Shown here one piece after another: positions 56,286 to 64,000 of a stretch of 64,000 bases of DNA. Location: the NCBI RefSeq assembly GCF_002797915.1, contig NZ_PGTY01000001.1:1612001-1676000 (forward strand), in the 5' to 3' direction. A model generated the notes under the pieces. That model saw only the letters and a program-made list of their open reading frames with translations, made no database searches and was not told the origin of the DNA. This DNA is from Yoonia maricola. Its GTDB lineage: Bacteria; Pseudomonadota; Alphaproteobacteria; Rhodobacterales; Rhodobacteraceae. The translations under genes were made by a program, and so were the position numbers. Numbering within the stretch: the first letter of the stretch is position 1; the number at the start of each line of letters is the position of its first letter.

Positions 56286-56353
56286 TGACTAACCATCTTG
56301 ACAAGGGCAAACGCAACATGTCATACTTAGCCACATGACTAACCAACTTGACA
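56286..56353. promoter_or_regulatory. Promoter and direct-repeat operator of arsR
   Basis: TGACTAACCATCTTGACA (56286-56303) recurs as TGACTAACCAACTTGACA (56336-56353) with one mismatch, 50 bp apart. The first copy contains the -35 hexamer TTGACA (56298-56303); CATACT (56322-56327) is a -10 candidate at 18 bp. The second copy overlaps the start codon. Predicted transcription start is at or within a few bases of the arsR ATG. Confidence 0.6.
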
Positions 56354-56667
56354 GCTTCTTCGGCGCTATGTCCGACCCCACCCGCCGGGCGGTGATCGAA
56401 CGGCTCGCCTCTGGTCCCGCCAGTGTCAGCGAACTGCACGCCCCGCATCAGATGGCGCTGCCCACTTTCATGCGGCACCTCAAGGTATTGGAGGACACGG
56501 GCATCGTCCGGTCCATCAAAAAAGGACGGGTTCGTACCTGCCACATAGAAGCGGCCCCTCTGATCGAAGCGCAAGGCTGGCTCGCCTGGCAGCGCGAGAT
56601 TTGGGAAAGCCGTCTGGACAGGTTGGATGCGCTTGCGCAGCAAATCGCGAATACAACAGGGGAATAG
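56335..56667 (+). CDS. ArsR-family transcriptional regulator
   Basis: 110 residues. A winged helix: FFGAMSDPTRRAVIERLASG, then SVSELHAPHQMALPTFMRHLKVLE (recognition helix) and the wing VRSIKKGRVRTCHIE. No metal-binding Cys pattern, so this is the non-metal ArsR type that pairs with SRPBCC genes. It is followed after 2 bp by such a gene, and probably represses its own promoter via the direct repeat. No ribosome-binding site is visible; the mRNA is likely leaderless. Confidence 0.9.
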   Translation: MTNQLDSFFGAMSDPTRRAVIERLASGPASVSELHAPHQMALPTFMRHLKVLEDTGIVRSIKKGRVRTCHIEAAPLIEAQGWLAWQREIWESRLDRLDALAQQIANTTGE

Positions 56668-56669
56668 CC

Positions 56670-57134
56670 ATGCCCCTTGATACCAAGTCATTTGACCTGC
56701 ACCGCACATTGCCACTTAGCCCTGCAAAACTGTGGGAGCTGATGACCGATGCGCACCACCGCGAAAAATGGGGCGGACCGGATGATCAAACGGTGCTGGT
56801 TGTCGATGTCGCGGACGTCCGGGTTGGCGGTGAAGACCGCCACAGGTGCGGGCCAGCCGAAGCGCCCGAATTTGAAGTGACAACACGCTGGTATGATTTG
56901 ACTGCGCCAGAACGGGCCGTCTTTACAGAAACGCTGATATTTGGGGGCGAGGCTGTTTGCACCAGCCTTGTCACCTATAATCTTGAGGCGGCAGGTAAAG
57001 GAACACGGCTTGGCGTCACGGTGGCGGTGTCCTCGTTCAGTGGGCCAGAAACCCTGGGAGAATTCCAAAACGGTTGGGACGGCGGGCTTACCAATCTTGA
57101 GAACTACGCCCAAAGCGTTGCACAGCCGACCTGA
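56670..57134 (+). CDS. SRPBCC/AHSA1-domain protein
   Basis: 154 residues. FDLHRTLPLSPAKLWELMTDAHHREKWGGP is the start of the START/AHSA1 fold, followed by FEVTTRWYDLTAPERAVFTE and GEFQNGWDGGLTNLENY at the C-terminal helix. Such proteins bind hydrophobic ligands. Coupled to arsR, as commonly seen for this pair. Function unknown. Confidence 0.88.
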   Translation: MPLDTKSFDLHRTLPLSPAKLWELMTDAHHREKWGGPDDQTVLVVDVADVRVGGEDRHRCGPAEAPEFEVTTRWYDLTAPERAVFTETLIFGGEAVCTSLVTYNLEAAGKGTRLGVTVAVSSFSGPETLGEFQNGWDGGLTNLENYAQSVAQPT

Positions 57135-57137
57135 AGC

Positions 57138-57163
57138 GTAAGGTGGATTTCAATCCACCTTAC
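57138..57163. repeat. REP-like palindrome, copy 2
   Basis: GTAAGGTGGATT (57138-57149) and ATCCACCTTAC (57153-57163) form an 11-bp stem around TTCA, 3 bases after the SRPBCC gene. The arms are the same as at 52706-52731, so this is a dispersed element. It probably ends the arsR-SRPBCC transcript. Confidence 0.85.
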
Positions 57164-57264
57164 ATGGCGCAAACTTTGTGCAATTGACCCCATCTTGCGC
57201 GCCGCCGCACAACAAACACTTGCCAAACTTCGCCCGCCCCGCTTTGATACACTTCGGAAAGAGG

Positions 57265-57291
57265 CAGATGTCTACGCCGCATCGACATCTG
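57265..57291. promoter_or_regulatory. Inverted repeat upstream of xdhA
   Basis: CAGATGTC (57265-57272) and GACATCTG (57284-57291) are inverted, 11 bp apart, 40 bp before xdhA. A candidate operator for the purine operon; no regulator gene is in view. Confidence 0.35.
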
Positions 57292-57331
57292 GCATACCTC
57301 TCACACATGGGTAAGGCGGCAGGTTAATATC

Positions 57332-58687
57332 ATGAACGTCACGTTTCTTCTCAATGGGGAAACCGTGCAGGTGGAGGCGGACCCAACGCACACCCTGCTC
57401 GATTGGCTGCGCGAGGACACAGCACTTTGCGGAACCAAGGAAGGCTGCAACGAAGGCGATTGCGGCGCTTGTACGGTGGTAGTCACGGACGCCGATGGCG
57501 CTAAGGCGCTGAACGCCTGCATCCTGTTTCTGCCACAACTGCACGGCAAGGCAGTGCGCACTGTCGAGGGGATCAGCGGCCCTGATGGCACGCTGCATCC
57601 CGTGCAACAGGCAATGATCGACCATCACGGATCACAATGCGGGTTCTGCACGCCGGGGTTTATTGCGTCCATGGCAATCGGCCATCTGCAAGGCCGGACC
57701 GACCACGATGATGTGCTGGCAGGCAACCTGTGTCGCTGCACGGGGTATGCGCCCATTGTGCGGGCGGCAGAGGCGGCGGCAACAGCGCCCGTTCCCGCAT
57801 GGATGACGGATGAAACACCTACGGTTGATCCACAGCCCTATGCACCGGAAACGCTGGATGATCTGGCGGATTGGTATGCCGCCAACCCCAACGCCACCTT
57901 GATCGCAGGCGCAACGGACGTGGGGCTTTGGGTCACCAAGCAACTGCGGGATTTGCCACAAGTCGCTTTCCTCAACCGCTGTACGGAATTGCGGGCGATT
58001 ACCCAGACAGATGACAGCATCCACTTTGGCGCTGCCGTGACGATGACCGAGGTTTTGGCTACCGTGGGTGAGGATCACACATCCTATGCCGAGATGATCC
58101 GCCGTTATGGCTCTGAACAGGTGCGCAACGCCGCGACCATTGGCGGCAATATCGCCAATGGCTCCCCTATCGGGGATAACCCACCTGCATTGATCGCCTT
58201 AGGTGCTAATCTGCATCTGCGCCATGGCAACAAAACCCGCGAGATGCCGATAGAGGATTTCTTTATCGCCTATGGTAAACAAGATCGTGCGCAGGGAGAG
58301 TTGGTGGCGGGGGTCACCCTTCCCAAACAGGCCCCTGCACTGCGCTGCTATAAAATCTCGAAACGGTTTGATCAGGATATTTCCGCCGTTTGCGGATGTT
58401 TCAACGTCACAGTGCAAGATGGCGTGGTAACCGCTGCACGTATCGCCTTTGGCGGCATGGCGGGCACGCCGCACCGCGCGCATCAGGTTGAAGCTGCGCT
58501 CGTCGGACAGCTCTGGACAGCGGATACAATCACCAAAGCAGCGGCACAGTTCAGTCAAGACTACACCCCGATGTCAGACATGCGCGCCAGCGCCGCCTAC
58601 CGTTTGGAGATCGCAAAAAACCTGCTGCGTCGCTACTTCGCCGAAATGACAGGGCAGGTCACTTCTGTACTGGAGGTGACGCCATGA
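57332..58687 (+). CDS. xdhA: Xanthine dehydrogenase small subunit XdhA
   Basis: 451 residues. Two [2Fe-2S] domains at the N-terminus (CGTKEGCNEGDCGACTVVV and CGFCTPGFIASM with NLCRCTGYAPIV), then an FAD domain (TLIAGATDVGLWVTKQ). It carries electrons from the molybdenum site in XdhB to NAD+. Overlaps xdhB by 4 bp. The preceding gap 57164-57331 holds an inverted repeat (57265) and no gene. Confidence 0.95.
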   Translation: MNVTFLLNGETVQVEADPTHTLLDWLREDTALCGTKEGCNEGDCGACTVVVTDADGAKALNACILFLPQLHGKAVRTVEGISGPDGTLHPVQQAMIDHHGSQCGFCTPGFIASMAIGHLQGRTDHDDVLAGNLCRCTGYAPIVRAAEAAATAPVPAWMTDETPTVDPQPYAPETLDDLADWYAANPNATLIAGATDVGLWVTKQLRDLPQVAFLNRCTELRAITQTDDSIHFGAAVTMTEVLATVGEDHTSYAEMIRRYGSEQVRNAATIGGNIANGSPIGDNPPALIALGANLHLRHGNKTREMPIEDFFIAYGKQDRAQGELVAGVTLPKQAPALRCYKISKRFDQDISAVCGCFNVTVQDGVVTAARIAFGGMAGTPHRAHQVEAALVGQLWTADTITKAAAQFSQDYTPMSDMRASAAYRLEIAKNLLRRYFAEMTGQVTSVLEVTP

Positions 58688-61011
58688 GTGTTACCAAACC
58701 ACTACCCCATGATGCCGCTGCCCTGCACGTAACCGGGGCTGCACGCTATATCGATGATATACCAACGCCCACTGGCACCCTTCATCTGGCCTTTGGAACG
58801 GCAGAGATCGCATGTGGAACGATCCGCGCGATGAACCTCGCAGAGGTAAAAGGCGCGCCGGGTGTTGTCGCTGTGCTGACAGCGGATGACCTGCCCTTTG
58901 CCAATGATGTCTCCCCTTCGGTCCATGACGAACCTTTTCTGGGCACCGGCACGGTGCACTACCTTGGCCAACCGCTCTTTCTGGTGATCGCCAAGACCCA
59001 TCTGGCAGCGCGAAAGGCCGCGCGGTTGGCCCAAATCGACTACGATGCAGAGACACCGATACTGACGATTGATGATGCCATCGCAGCAGATAGTCACTTT
59101 GAGGATGGGCCGCGTATCTGGACCAAAGGCGACATTGACCAAGCACTATCGACAGCCCCGCATCGCGTGACAGGCACGATTGAGATGGGCGGGCAGGAAC
59201 ATTTCTATCTTGAAGGCCAGGCCGCCCTCGCCCTGCCGCAAGAGGGTGGCGATATGGTGGTCCACAGCTCCACCCAGCACCCTACCGAAATTCAGCACAA
59301 GGTCGCCGACGCATTAGGCGTGCCAATGCATGCGGTACGTTGCGAAGTACGGCGGATGGGCGGCGGATTTGGCGGCAAGGAAAGTCAGGGCAATGCACTT
59401 GCGGTCGGATGCGCAGTGGCCGCACGTGCAACTGGCCAGCCGTGCAAGATGCGCTATGACCGCGACGATGACATGATGATCACGGGCAAGCGCCATGATT
59501 TTCGTATTTCCTATGACGCGGGCTTTGATCGCGAGGGGCGCCTGACCGGCGTTGATTTTACGCAGATGACCCGCTGTGGCTGGGCGCTGGATTTGTCACT
59601 GCCCGTTGCCGACCGCGCCATGCTGCATGCCGACAATGCCTATCACCTGCCTGCGGCCCGCATCACCTCGCATCGGTTTCGGACCAATACGCAGTCGGCC
59701 ACAGCATTTCGCGGCTTTGGTGGCCCTCAAGGTGTTCTGGGGATTGAGCGGGTGATGGATCATATTGCCGCTGAATTGCGTGTTGATCCGGTGCTTATTC
59801 GCCAGCGCAACTACTATGACGCCATGGGTGGACAGGGGCGGGGCACACGATTTGGCGGTCAATATTCGCCACAGCCTCAGGCGCAGACCACGCCCTATCA
59901 TATGCCGATCAAGGATTTCATTCTGCACGAGATGACAGATGCTTTGCTCGCGTCATCCGATTACAACGCTCGTCGCGCGGCGATTGCGGAATGGAACGCA
60001 GACCAATCGATCTTGAAGAAAGGGATCGCCTTTAGTCCGGTAAAATTCGGAATTTCTTTTACGCTGACCCACCTCAATCAGGCGGGGGCATTGGTGCATG
60101 TGTATCAGGATGGCTCGGTTCATATGAACCATGGCGGGACCGAGATGGGGCAAGGCCTGTTTCAAAAGGTGGCGCAGGTTGCCGCCCATCGGTTTGGGCT
60201 TGATGTGGACGCGGTCAAGATCACCGCGACGGACACCGGCAAGGTGCCCAATACATCCGCAACCGCAGCCTCTTCCGGGACCGACCTGAACGGGATGGCT
60301 GTGGCGCACGCCTGTGACATTATCCGTGACCGGATCGCTGTATGTCTGGCTGAATTGCACCAGACCCAGGTTGAAAACGTACGTTTCGATGAAGGGCAGG
60401 TTTTTGTCGGCGATACTCAGATGAGTTTCGCCAAGGCAGCGCAAACCGCCTACCTTAACCGCGTGAGCCTATCGGCCACTGGGTTCTACAAAACGCCCGA
60501 TCTGGCATGGGACCGGATCAAAGGCGAAGGGACACCGTTCTTCTATTTTGCCCAAGGGGCCGCAGTAACCGAAGTGGTGATCGACACGCTGACTGGCGAA
60601 AACCGCATTCTGCGTACCGATATCCTGCATGACGCAGGGGCCTCTCTGAACCCCGCTCTGGATATTGGCCAGATCGAGGGCGGCTATGTACAAGGCGCGG
60701 GTTGGCTCACCACCGAAGAACTGGTCTGGGACGACAAAGGCCGCCTGCGCACCCATGCGCCTGCGACGTATAAAATCCCTGCCTGCTCGGACCGGCCGGA
60801 TATCTTTCATGTGGCACTTTGGGATCAACCGAACCCAGCACAAACGATCTATCGCTCCAAGGCAGTGGGTGAGCCGCCATTCATGCTGGGCACGTCCGCC
60901 TTTCTGGCACTCTCTGATGCGGTCGCGGCCTGCGGGCCGACCTACCCGGACCTGCAAGCCCCCGCGACCGCCGAAGAAGTGCTGCGCGCTGTTGGACGCA
61001 CGCGCGCATGA
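58684..61011 (+). CDS. xdhB: Xanthine dehydrogenase large (molybdenum) subunit XdhB
   Basis: 775 residues. Molybdopterin-binding catalytic subunit that oxidises hypoxanthine and xanthine to urate. RRMGGGFGGKESQG (MoCo/FeS interface), TAFRGFGGPQGVLGIE, and MNHGGTEMGQGLFQKVAQV are the family signatures; the catalytic Glu lies in the late GEPPFMLGTSAF region. Starts and ends with 4-bp overlaps. Confidence 0.95.
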   Translation: MSVTKPLPHDAAALHVTGAARYIDDIPTPTGTLHLAFGTAEIACGTIRAMNLAEVKGAPGVVAVLTADDLPFANDVSPSVHDEPFLGTGTVHYLGQPLFLVIAKTHLAARKAARLAQIDYDAETPILTIDDAIAADSHFEDGPRIWTKGDIDQALSTAPHRVTGTIEMGGQEHFYLEGQAALALPQEGGDMVVHSSTQHPTEIQHKVADALGVPMHAVRCEVRRMGGGFGGKESQGNALAVGCAVAARATGQPCKMRYDRDDDMMITGKRHDFRISYDAGFDREGRLTGVDFTQMTRCGWALDLSLPVADRAMLHADNAYHLPAARITSHRFRTNTQSATAFRGFGGPQGVLGIERVMDHIAAELRVDPVLIRQRNYYDAMGGQGRGTRFGGQYSPQPQAQTTPYHMPIKDFILHEMTDALLASSDYNARRAAIAEWNADQSILKKGIAFSPVKFGISFTLTHLNQAGALVHVYQDGSVHMNHGGTEMGQGLFQKVAQVAAHRFGLDVDAVKITATDTGKVPNTSATAASSGTDLNGMAVAHACDIIRDRIAVCLAELHQTQVENVRFDEGQVFVGDTQMSFAKAAQTAYLNRVSLSATGFYKTPDLAWDRIKGEGTPFFYFAQGAAVTEVVIDTLTGENRILRTDILHDAGASLNPALDIGQIEGGYVQGAGWLTTEELVWDDKGRLRTHAPATYKIPACSDRPDIFHVALWDQPNPAQTIYRSKAVGEPPFMLGTSAFLALSDAVAACGPTYPDLQAPATAEEVLRAVGRTRA

Positions 61012-61745
61012 CGGCGATCCGCATCACTGTGACCAAGACCGCAGGGTCAGTTCCGCGCGAGGCGGGCACGCAGATGCTTGTGTGGGAGGACCGTATCGAA
61101 GGCACCATCGGCGGCGGCACCTTGGAGTGGGAAGCAATGGCCGAGGCCCGCCGTATGCTGCAAGACGGACGCAAGACGCACACCGCGCGCATTCCGTTGG
61201 GTCCGGCGATGGGCCAATGTTGTGGCGGGTCGGTTAGCCTGCTTTGGGAAGAAGCTGCGACAATGGATGTGTCCTCTGCGCGCCCGCTGTGGATTTACGG
61301 GGCGGGGCATGTCGGGCGCGCCTTGGTTAATGTCATGAACCCGCTGCCAGCATTTGACATCACATGGGTCGACACGCACGCAGACCGGTTTCCGCCGGCG
61401 GATGTGACCACACTTGTCGCGGCGGACCCCGCGCGCGTTGTCAAACATGCGCCTGATCATGCGGATCATCTGATCCTGACCTACAGCCACGAGATGGATC
61501 TCGCCTTGTGCCATGCGCTGCTCAGCCACGATTTCCATAGTATCGGATTGATTGGATCGGCAACAAAATGGGCGCGGTTCAAGACCCGTCTCGCCGCATT
61601 GGGGCATGCGCCCGCACAGATTGCACGCATCGCGTGTCCAATCGGTGATCCGACCTTGGGAAAACACCCCGCAGCGATTGCACTTGGCGTTGCAACTGCC
61701 ATGATAAGCCCCGCACAAAGCCAGACAAAGGACCGCACTGCATGA
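61008..61745 (+). CDS. xdhC: Xanthine dehydrogenase accessory protein XdhC
   Basis: 245 residues. Inserts the sulfurated molybdenum cofactor into XdhB. MTAIRITVTKTAGSVPREAG and GTIGGGTLEWEA at the N-terminus, the conserved GQCCGGSVSL, and a C-terminal Rossmann-like domain with LWIYGAGHVGRALVN match XdhC. Overlaps xdhB and the ABC ATPase gene by 4 bp. Confidence 0.94.
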   Translation: MTAIRITVTKTAGSVPREAGTQMLVWEDRIEGTIGGGTLEWEAMAEARRMLQDGRKTHTARIPLGPAMGQCCGGSVSLLWEEAATMDVSSARPLWIYGAGHVGRALVNVMNPLPAFDITWVDTHADRFPPADVTTLVAADPARVVKHAPDHADHLILTYSHEMDLALCHALLSHDFHSIGLIGSATKWARFKTRLAALGHAPAQIARIACPIGDPTLGKHPAAIALGVATAMISPAQSQTKDRTA

Positions 61746-63265
61746 CCGAACCGCTTTTGCGCCTGTCTGGCCTGACCAAGGGGTATCCTGGGGTGGTCGC
61801 CAACAAGGATGTCTCGTTCACAATCGGACCGGGCGAGGTACATGCGCTGTTGGGTGAGAATGGGGCGGGAAAATCGACGCTGGTGAAAACCATCTACGGG
61901 TTGGTGAAACCGGATGCGGGAACGATGGCTTTGGAAGGACAACCATTCCAACCTGCCGAACCCCGCGCGGCACGGGCAGCGGGTGTCGCGATGGTCTTTC
62001 AGCATTTCTCGCTGTTCGATGCGATGAATGTGGCCGAAAACATCGCCCTTGGCATGGAAAACCCACCGCCACAGGCCGAGATTGCCGCACGGGTGCGCAG
62101 CGTATCGGATCAATACGGGCTGCCGCTGGACCCTGACCGGATTGTGGGCGAGCTTTCGGCAGGTGAACGCCAGCGGGTCGAGATCATTCGCTGTCTTTTG
62201 CAAGACCCCAAGCTGTTGATCATGGATGAGCCCACGTCGGTGTTAACCCCGCAAGAGGTTGAGATCCTCTTCAAGACGCTGCGCCAGTTAAGCGCGGAGG
62301 GAACCGCGATCCTCTATATTTCACATAAGCTCGAAGAAATCCGCACGCTTTGCGACAATGCCACCGTGCTGCGTTTGGGGCAGGTTGTGGGTGAATGCGA
62401 TCCGCGCCAGACCTCTGCCCGCGACATGGCGGAACTGATGGTTGGCGCGACACTACATGTCCCTGAAAAAGCTGAAAAGCCTAGCGGCAATACCGTGCTG
62501 GCATTGGCGGGGCTCAGCGCGAAAGCACCACATCAATTTGGCACCGCATTGCGCGAAATCAACCTGGAGGTCCGCAAGGGTGAGGTGCTGGGCATTGGTG
62601 GTGTGGCGGGTAATGGGCAAGACGAGTTGGTCGCGGCCCTGTCGGGCGAGATGAAATCGGCCAAGGGGATGATCCGTTATAAAGGCGATGATGTGGGGCA
62701 GATGCCCCCGAATGCGCGGCGCAAGATCGGCTTGCTTGCCGCACCCGAAGAACGCATGGGTCATGCGGCCGCCCCGGATATGAGCCTGACCGAAAATGCG
62801 ATCCTGACGGCGATGACCCGACAAAATCTGACCAGTAAGGGCTTTCTACACTGGGGCAAAGCGCGCAGTTTCGCCGATGAGGTGATTGCCGCCTTTGATG
62901 TGCGCACGCCGGGGCCGGAAAACGCGGCACGGTCGTTGTCGGGTGGCAACCTCCAGAAATTCGTGATTGGGCGCGAGATCATGCAATCGCCTGAGGTTTT
63001 GGTCGTGAACCAACCGACCTGGGGCGTTGATGCCTCTGCCGCTGCGGCGATCCGGCAGGCCCTGCTGGATTTGGCGGAGAAGGGTGCTGCCGTGATCGTG
63101 ATCAGTCAGGACTTGGATGAGTTGATGGAAATCTCTGATCGATTTGCGGCACTGAATGAGGGACGGCTCTCCGCTCCGCGCCCGGCGCAAGGGCTAACGG
63201 TGGAGGAGATCGGTCTGATGCTGGGTGGCGCACATGATATGGAGATGGCGCATGTTGATGCGTAA
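61742..63265 (+). CDS. BmpA-type nucleoside/purine ABC transporter ATPase
   Basis: 507 residues with two ABC cassettes in tandem. The first is canonical: LLGENGAGKSTLVK, LSAGERQRVEIIRCLL and LLIMDEPTSVLT. The second is degenerate at Walker A (GGVAGNGQDELVAAL) but keeps LSGGNLQKFVIGREIM. This layout is that of YufO/NupO-type nucleoside importers and sugar importers. Coupling to xdhABC by 4-bp overlap suggests purine or nucleoside uptake. Confidence 0.9.
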   Translation: MTEPLLRLSGLTKGYPGVVANKDVSFTIGPGEVHALLGENGAGKSTLVKTIYGLVKPDAGTMALEGQPFQPAEPRAARAAGVAMVFQHFSLFDAMNVAENIALGMENPPPQAEIAARVRSVSDQYGLPLDPDRIVGELSAGERQRVEIIRCLLQDPKLLIMDEPTSVLTPQEVEILFKTLRQLSAEGTAILYISHKLEEIRTLCDNATVLRLGQVVGECDPRQTSARDMAELMVGATLHVPEKAEKPSGNTVLALAGLSAKAPHQFGTALREINLEVRKGEVLGIGGVAGNGQDELVAALSGEMKSAKGMIRYKGDDVGQMPPNARRKIGLLAAPEERMGHAAAPDMSLTENAILTAMTRQNLTSKGFLHWGKARSFADEVIAAFDVRTPGPENAARSLSGGNLQKFVIGREIMQSPEVLVVNQPTWGVDASAAAAIRQALLDLAEKGAAVIVISQDLDELMEISDRFAALNEGRLSAPRPAQGLTVEEIGLMLGGAHDMEMAHVDA

Positions 63266-63352
63266 GAATGCCGTCGCAATTTCCGCTTGGACCAATGGCG
63301 CAAAAATGACGACCGAAAGTTTGATTGGACGAAGAAAGTCAGGTGGCTGCGC

Positions 63353-64000
63353 ATGATCATGCTGGAAAAGCGCCCGCAGCCCTCGCGTGGTTGGACTTTT
63401 GCGACCCCGGTTGTCGCTGTCGTTTTGACAATGTTCTTTGGCGGGCTGTTGTTTGCGGCCCTTGGCCAAGATCCGCTGGTGACGATCCGCACGATCTTTC
63501 TTGATCCGTTGTTTTCAGAATTTGCTTGGTTCTATCGTCCGCAGTTGCTGATTAAAGGCGCGCCACTGGTGTTGATTGCCATTGGTCTGTCGTTTGGGTT
63601 CAGGGCAGGTATCTGGAATATCGGGGCCGAGGGCCAATACATCGTTGGCGCGATTTGTGGCGCCGCGGTGGGCCTGGCGTTCTATCCGATAGAAAGCTTT
63701 GTCATTTTTCCGCTGATGATTATCGCCGGTGCGATTGGCGGTCTGCTATGGGCGATGATCCCCGGCATCCTCCGGGTACGCTTTGGCACCAACGAAATCC
63801 TTGTCTCGCTGATGCTGGTTTATGTGGCCGAACAATTGCTGGCCTCAATGGCGCTGGGCGCTTTGCGTAACCCTGACGGCATGGGATTTCCGGGCAGTCG
63901 TAATCTGTCGCAATATGACAGTGCGGCAAACCTTGAAATCATTGCAGGCAGCGGGATGCATTGGGGGGTTCTCACGGCCTTTCTTGCGGTGATATTGGCT
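63353..64000 (+). CDS. BmpA-type nucleoside/purine ABC transporter permease (3' truncated)
   Basis: 216 residues are visible; the gene runs off the window. GFRAGIWNIGAEGQYIVGAI and RVRFGTNEILVSLMLVYVAE are permease motifs of the BPD_transp_2 family (YufP/NupP-like). AGGTGG lies before the ATG at 63353, 87 bp after the ATPase gene. The second permease and the BmpA lipoprotein are expected just downstream. The gap 63266-63352 shows no other gene. Confidence 0.88.
   Translation, partial: MIMLEKRPQPSRGWTFATPVVAVVLTMFFGGLLFAALGQDPLVTIRTIFLDPLFSEFAWFYRPQLLIKGAPLVLIAIGLSFGFRAGIWNIGAEGQYIVGAICGAAVGLAFYPIESFVIFPLMIIAGAIGGLLWAMIPGILRVRFGTNEILVSLMLVYVAEQLLASMALGALRNPDGMGFPGSRNLSQYDSAANLEIIAGSGMHWGVLTAFLAVILA

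Overview
The window is a chromosomal segment of an alphaproteobacterium, most probably a marine Rhodobacteraceae (Roseobacter group). The evidence is a cbb3 oxidase with its full assembly operon, an FnrL regulator of the Rhodobacter type, a bifunctional Sat-CysC, DUF1127, DUF1150 and DUF1489 proteins, a TRAP transporter, a hisS-hisZ-hisG operon and a B12-dependent ribonucleotide reductase. I cannot name the genus. No rRNA, tRNA, CRISPR array or complete insertion sequence was seen.

Layout. 1-5.0 kb: end of a DUF1127 gene with a terminator, a small membrane protein, a minus-strand msrA/SGNH-hydrolase/prmA cluster, a small membrane protein and an MFS carrier. 5.2-6.2 kb: an APH-fold kinase of lower GC. 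6.4-10.6 kb: the ccoGHIS assembly operon behind an FNR box. 10.7-12.9 kb: groES-groEL behind a promoter and CIRCE element. 13-24 kb: LysE and EamA transporters, a beta-hydroxyacid dehydrogenase, a secreted lipase-like protein, purEK, a DUF465 protein, hsp20-DUF1150, a glycosyltransferase, sat-cysC, trxB with a RES-domain gene, an Lrp regulator and an SH3 lipoprotein. 24.1-30.5 kb: an anaerobic/microaerobic region with ccoNOQP, a universal stress protein sharing two FNR boxes with ccoN, a dead class D beta-lactamase, and fnrL. 30.8-32.9 kb: a methanethiol oxidase (SBP56) gene coupled to an unusual membrane protein. 32.9-38.7 kb: dctPQM-iclR, divergent from a GMC oxidoreductase.

38.9-46 kb forms a B12 block. 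A cobalamin riboswitch precedes a DUF1636 protein and a complete ABC importer, and convergent to it is a B12-dependent ribonucleotide reductase. The reductase carries a full-length LAGLIDADG intein placed exactly at the predicted thiyl-radical cysteine, plus what looks like a palindromic repeat inserted in frame. 46-57 kb: DUF1489, an acyl-CoA-ligase-type enzyme, a cysteine-cluster protein, hisSZG (hisS carries an extra low-GC segment), slyX, dnaE, and an arsR-SRPBCC pair that looks leaderless. Two copies of a REP-like palindrome bracket the dnaE-arsR segment. 57.3-64 kb: xanthine dehydrogenase xdhABC in tight overlap with a BmpA-type purine/nucleoside ABC importer whose permease runs off the end.

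How it works together: FnrL made from the 30 kb gene is expected to bind boxes at 6.4 and 27.66-27.69 kb and so link oxidase structure, assembly and stress protein synthesis under low oxygen. B12 uptake is repressed by B12 through the riboswitch, next to an enzyme that depends on B12. Purine uptake and purine oxidation form one transcription unit.
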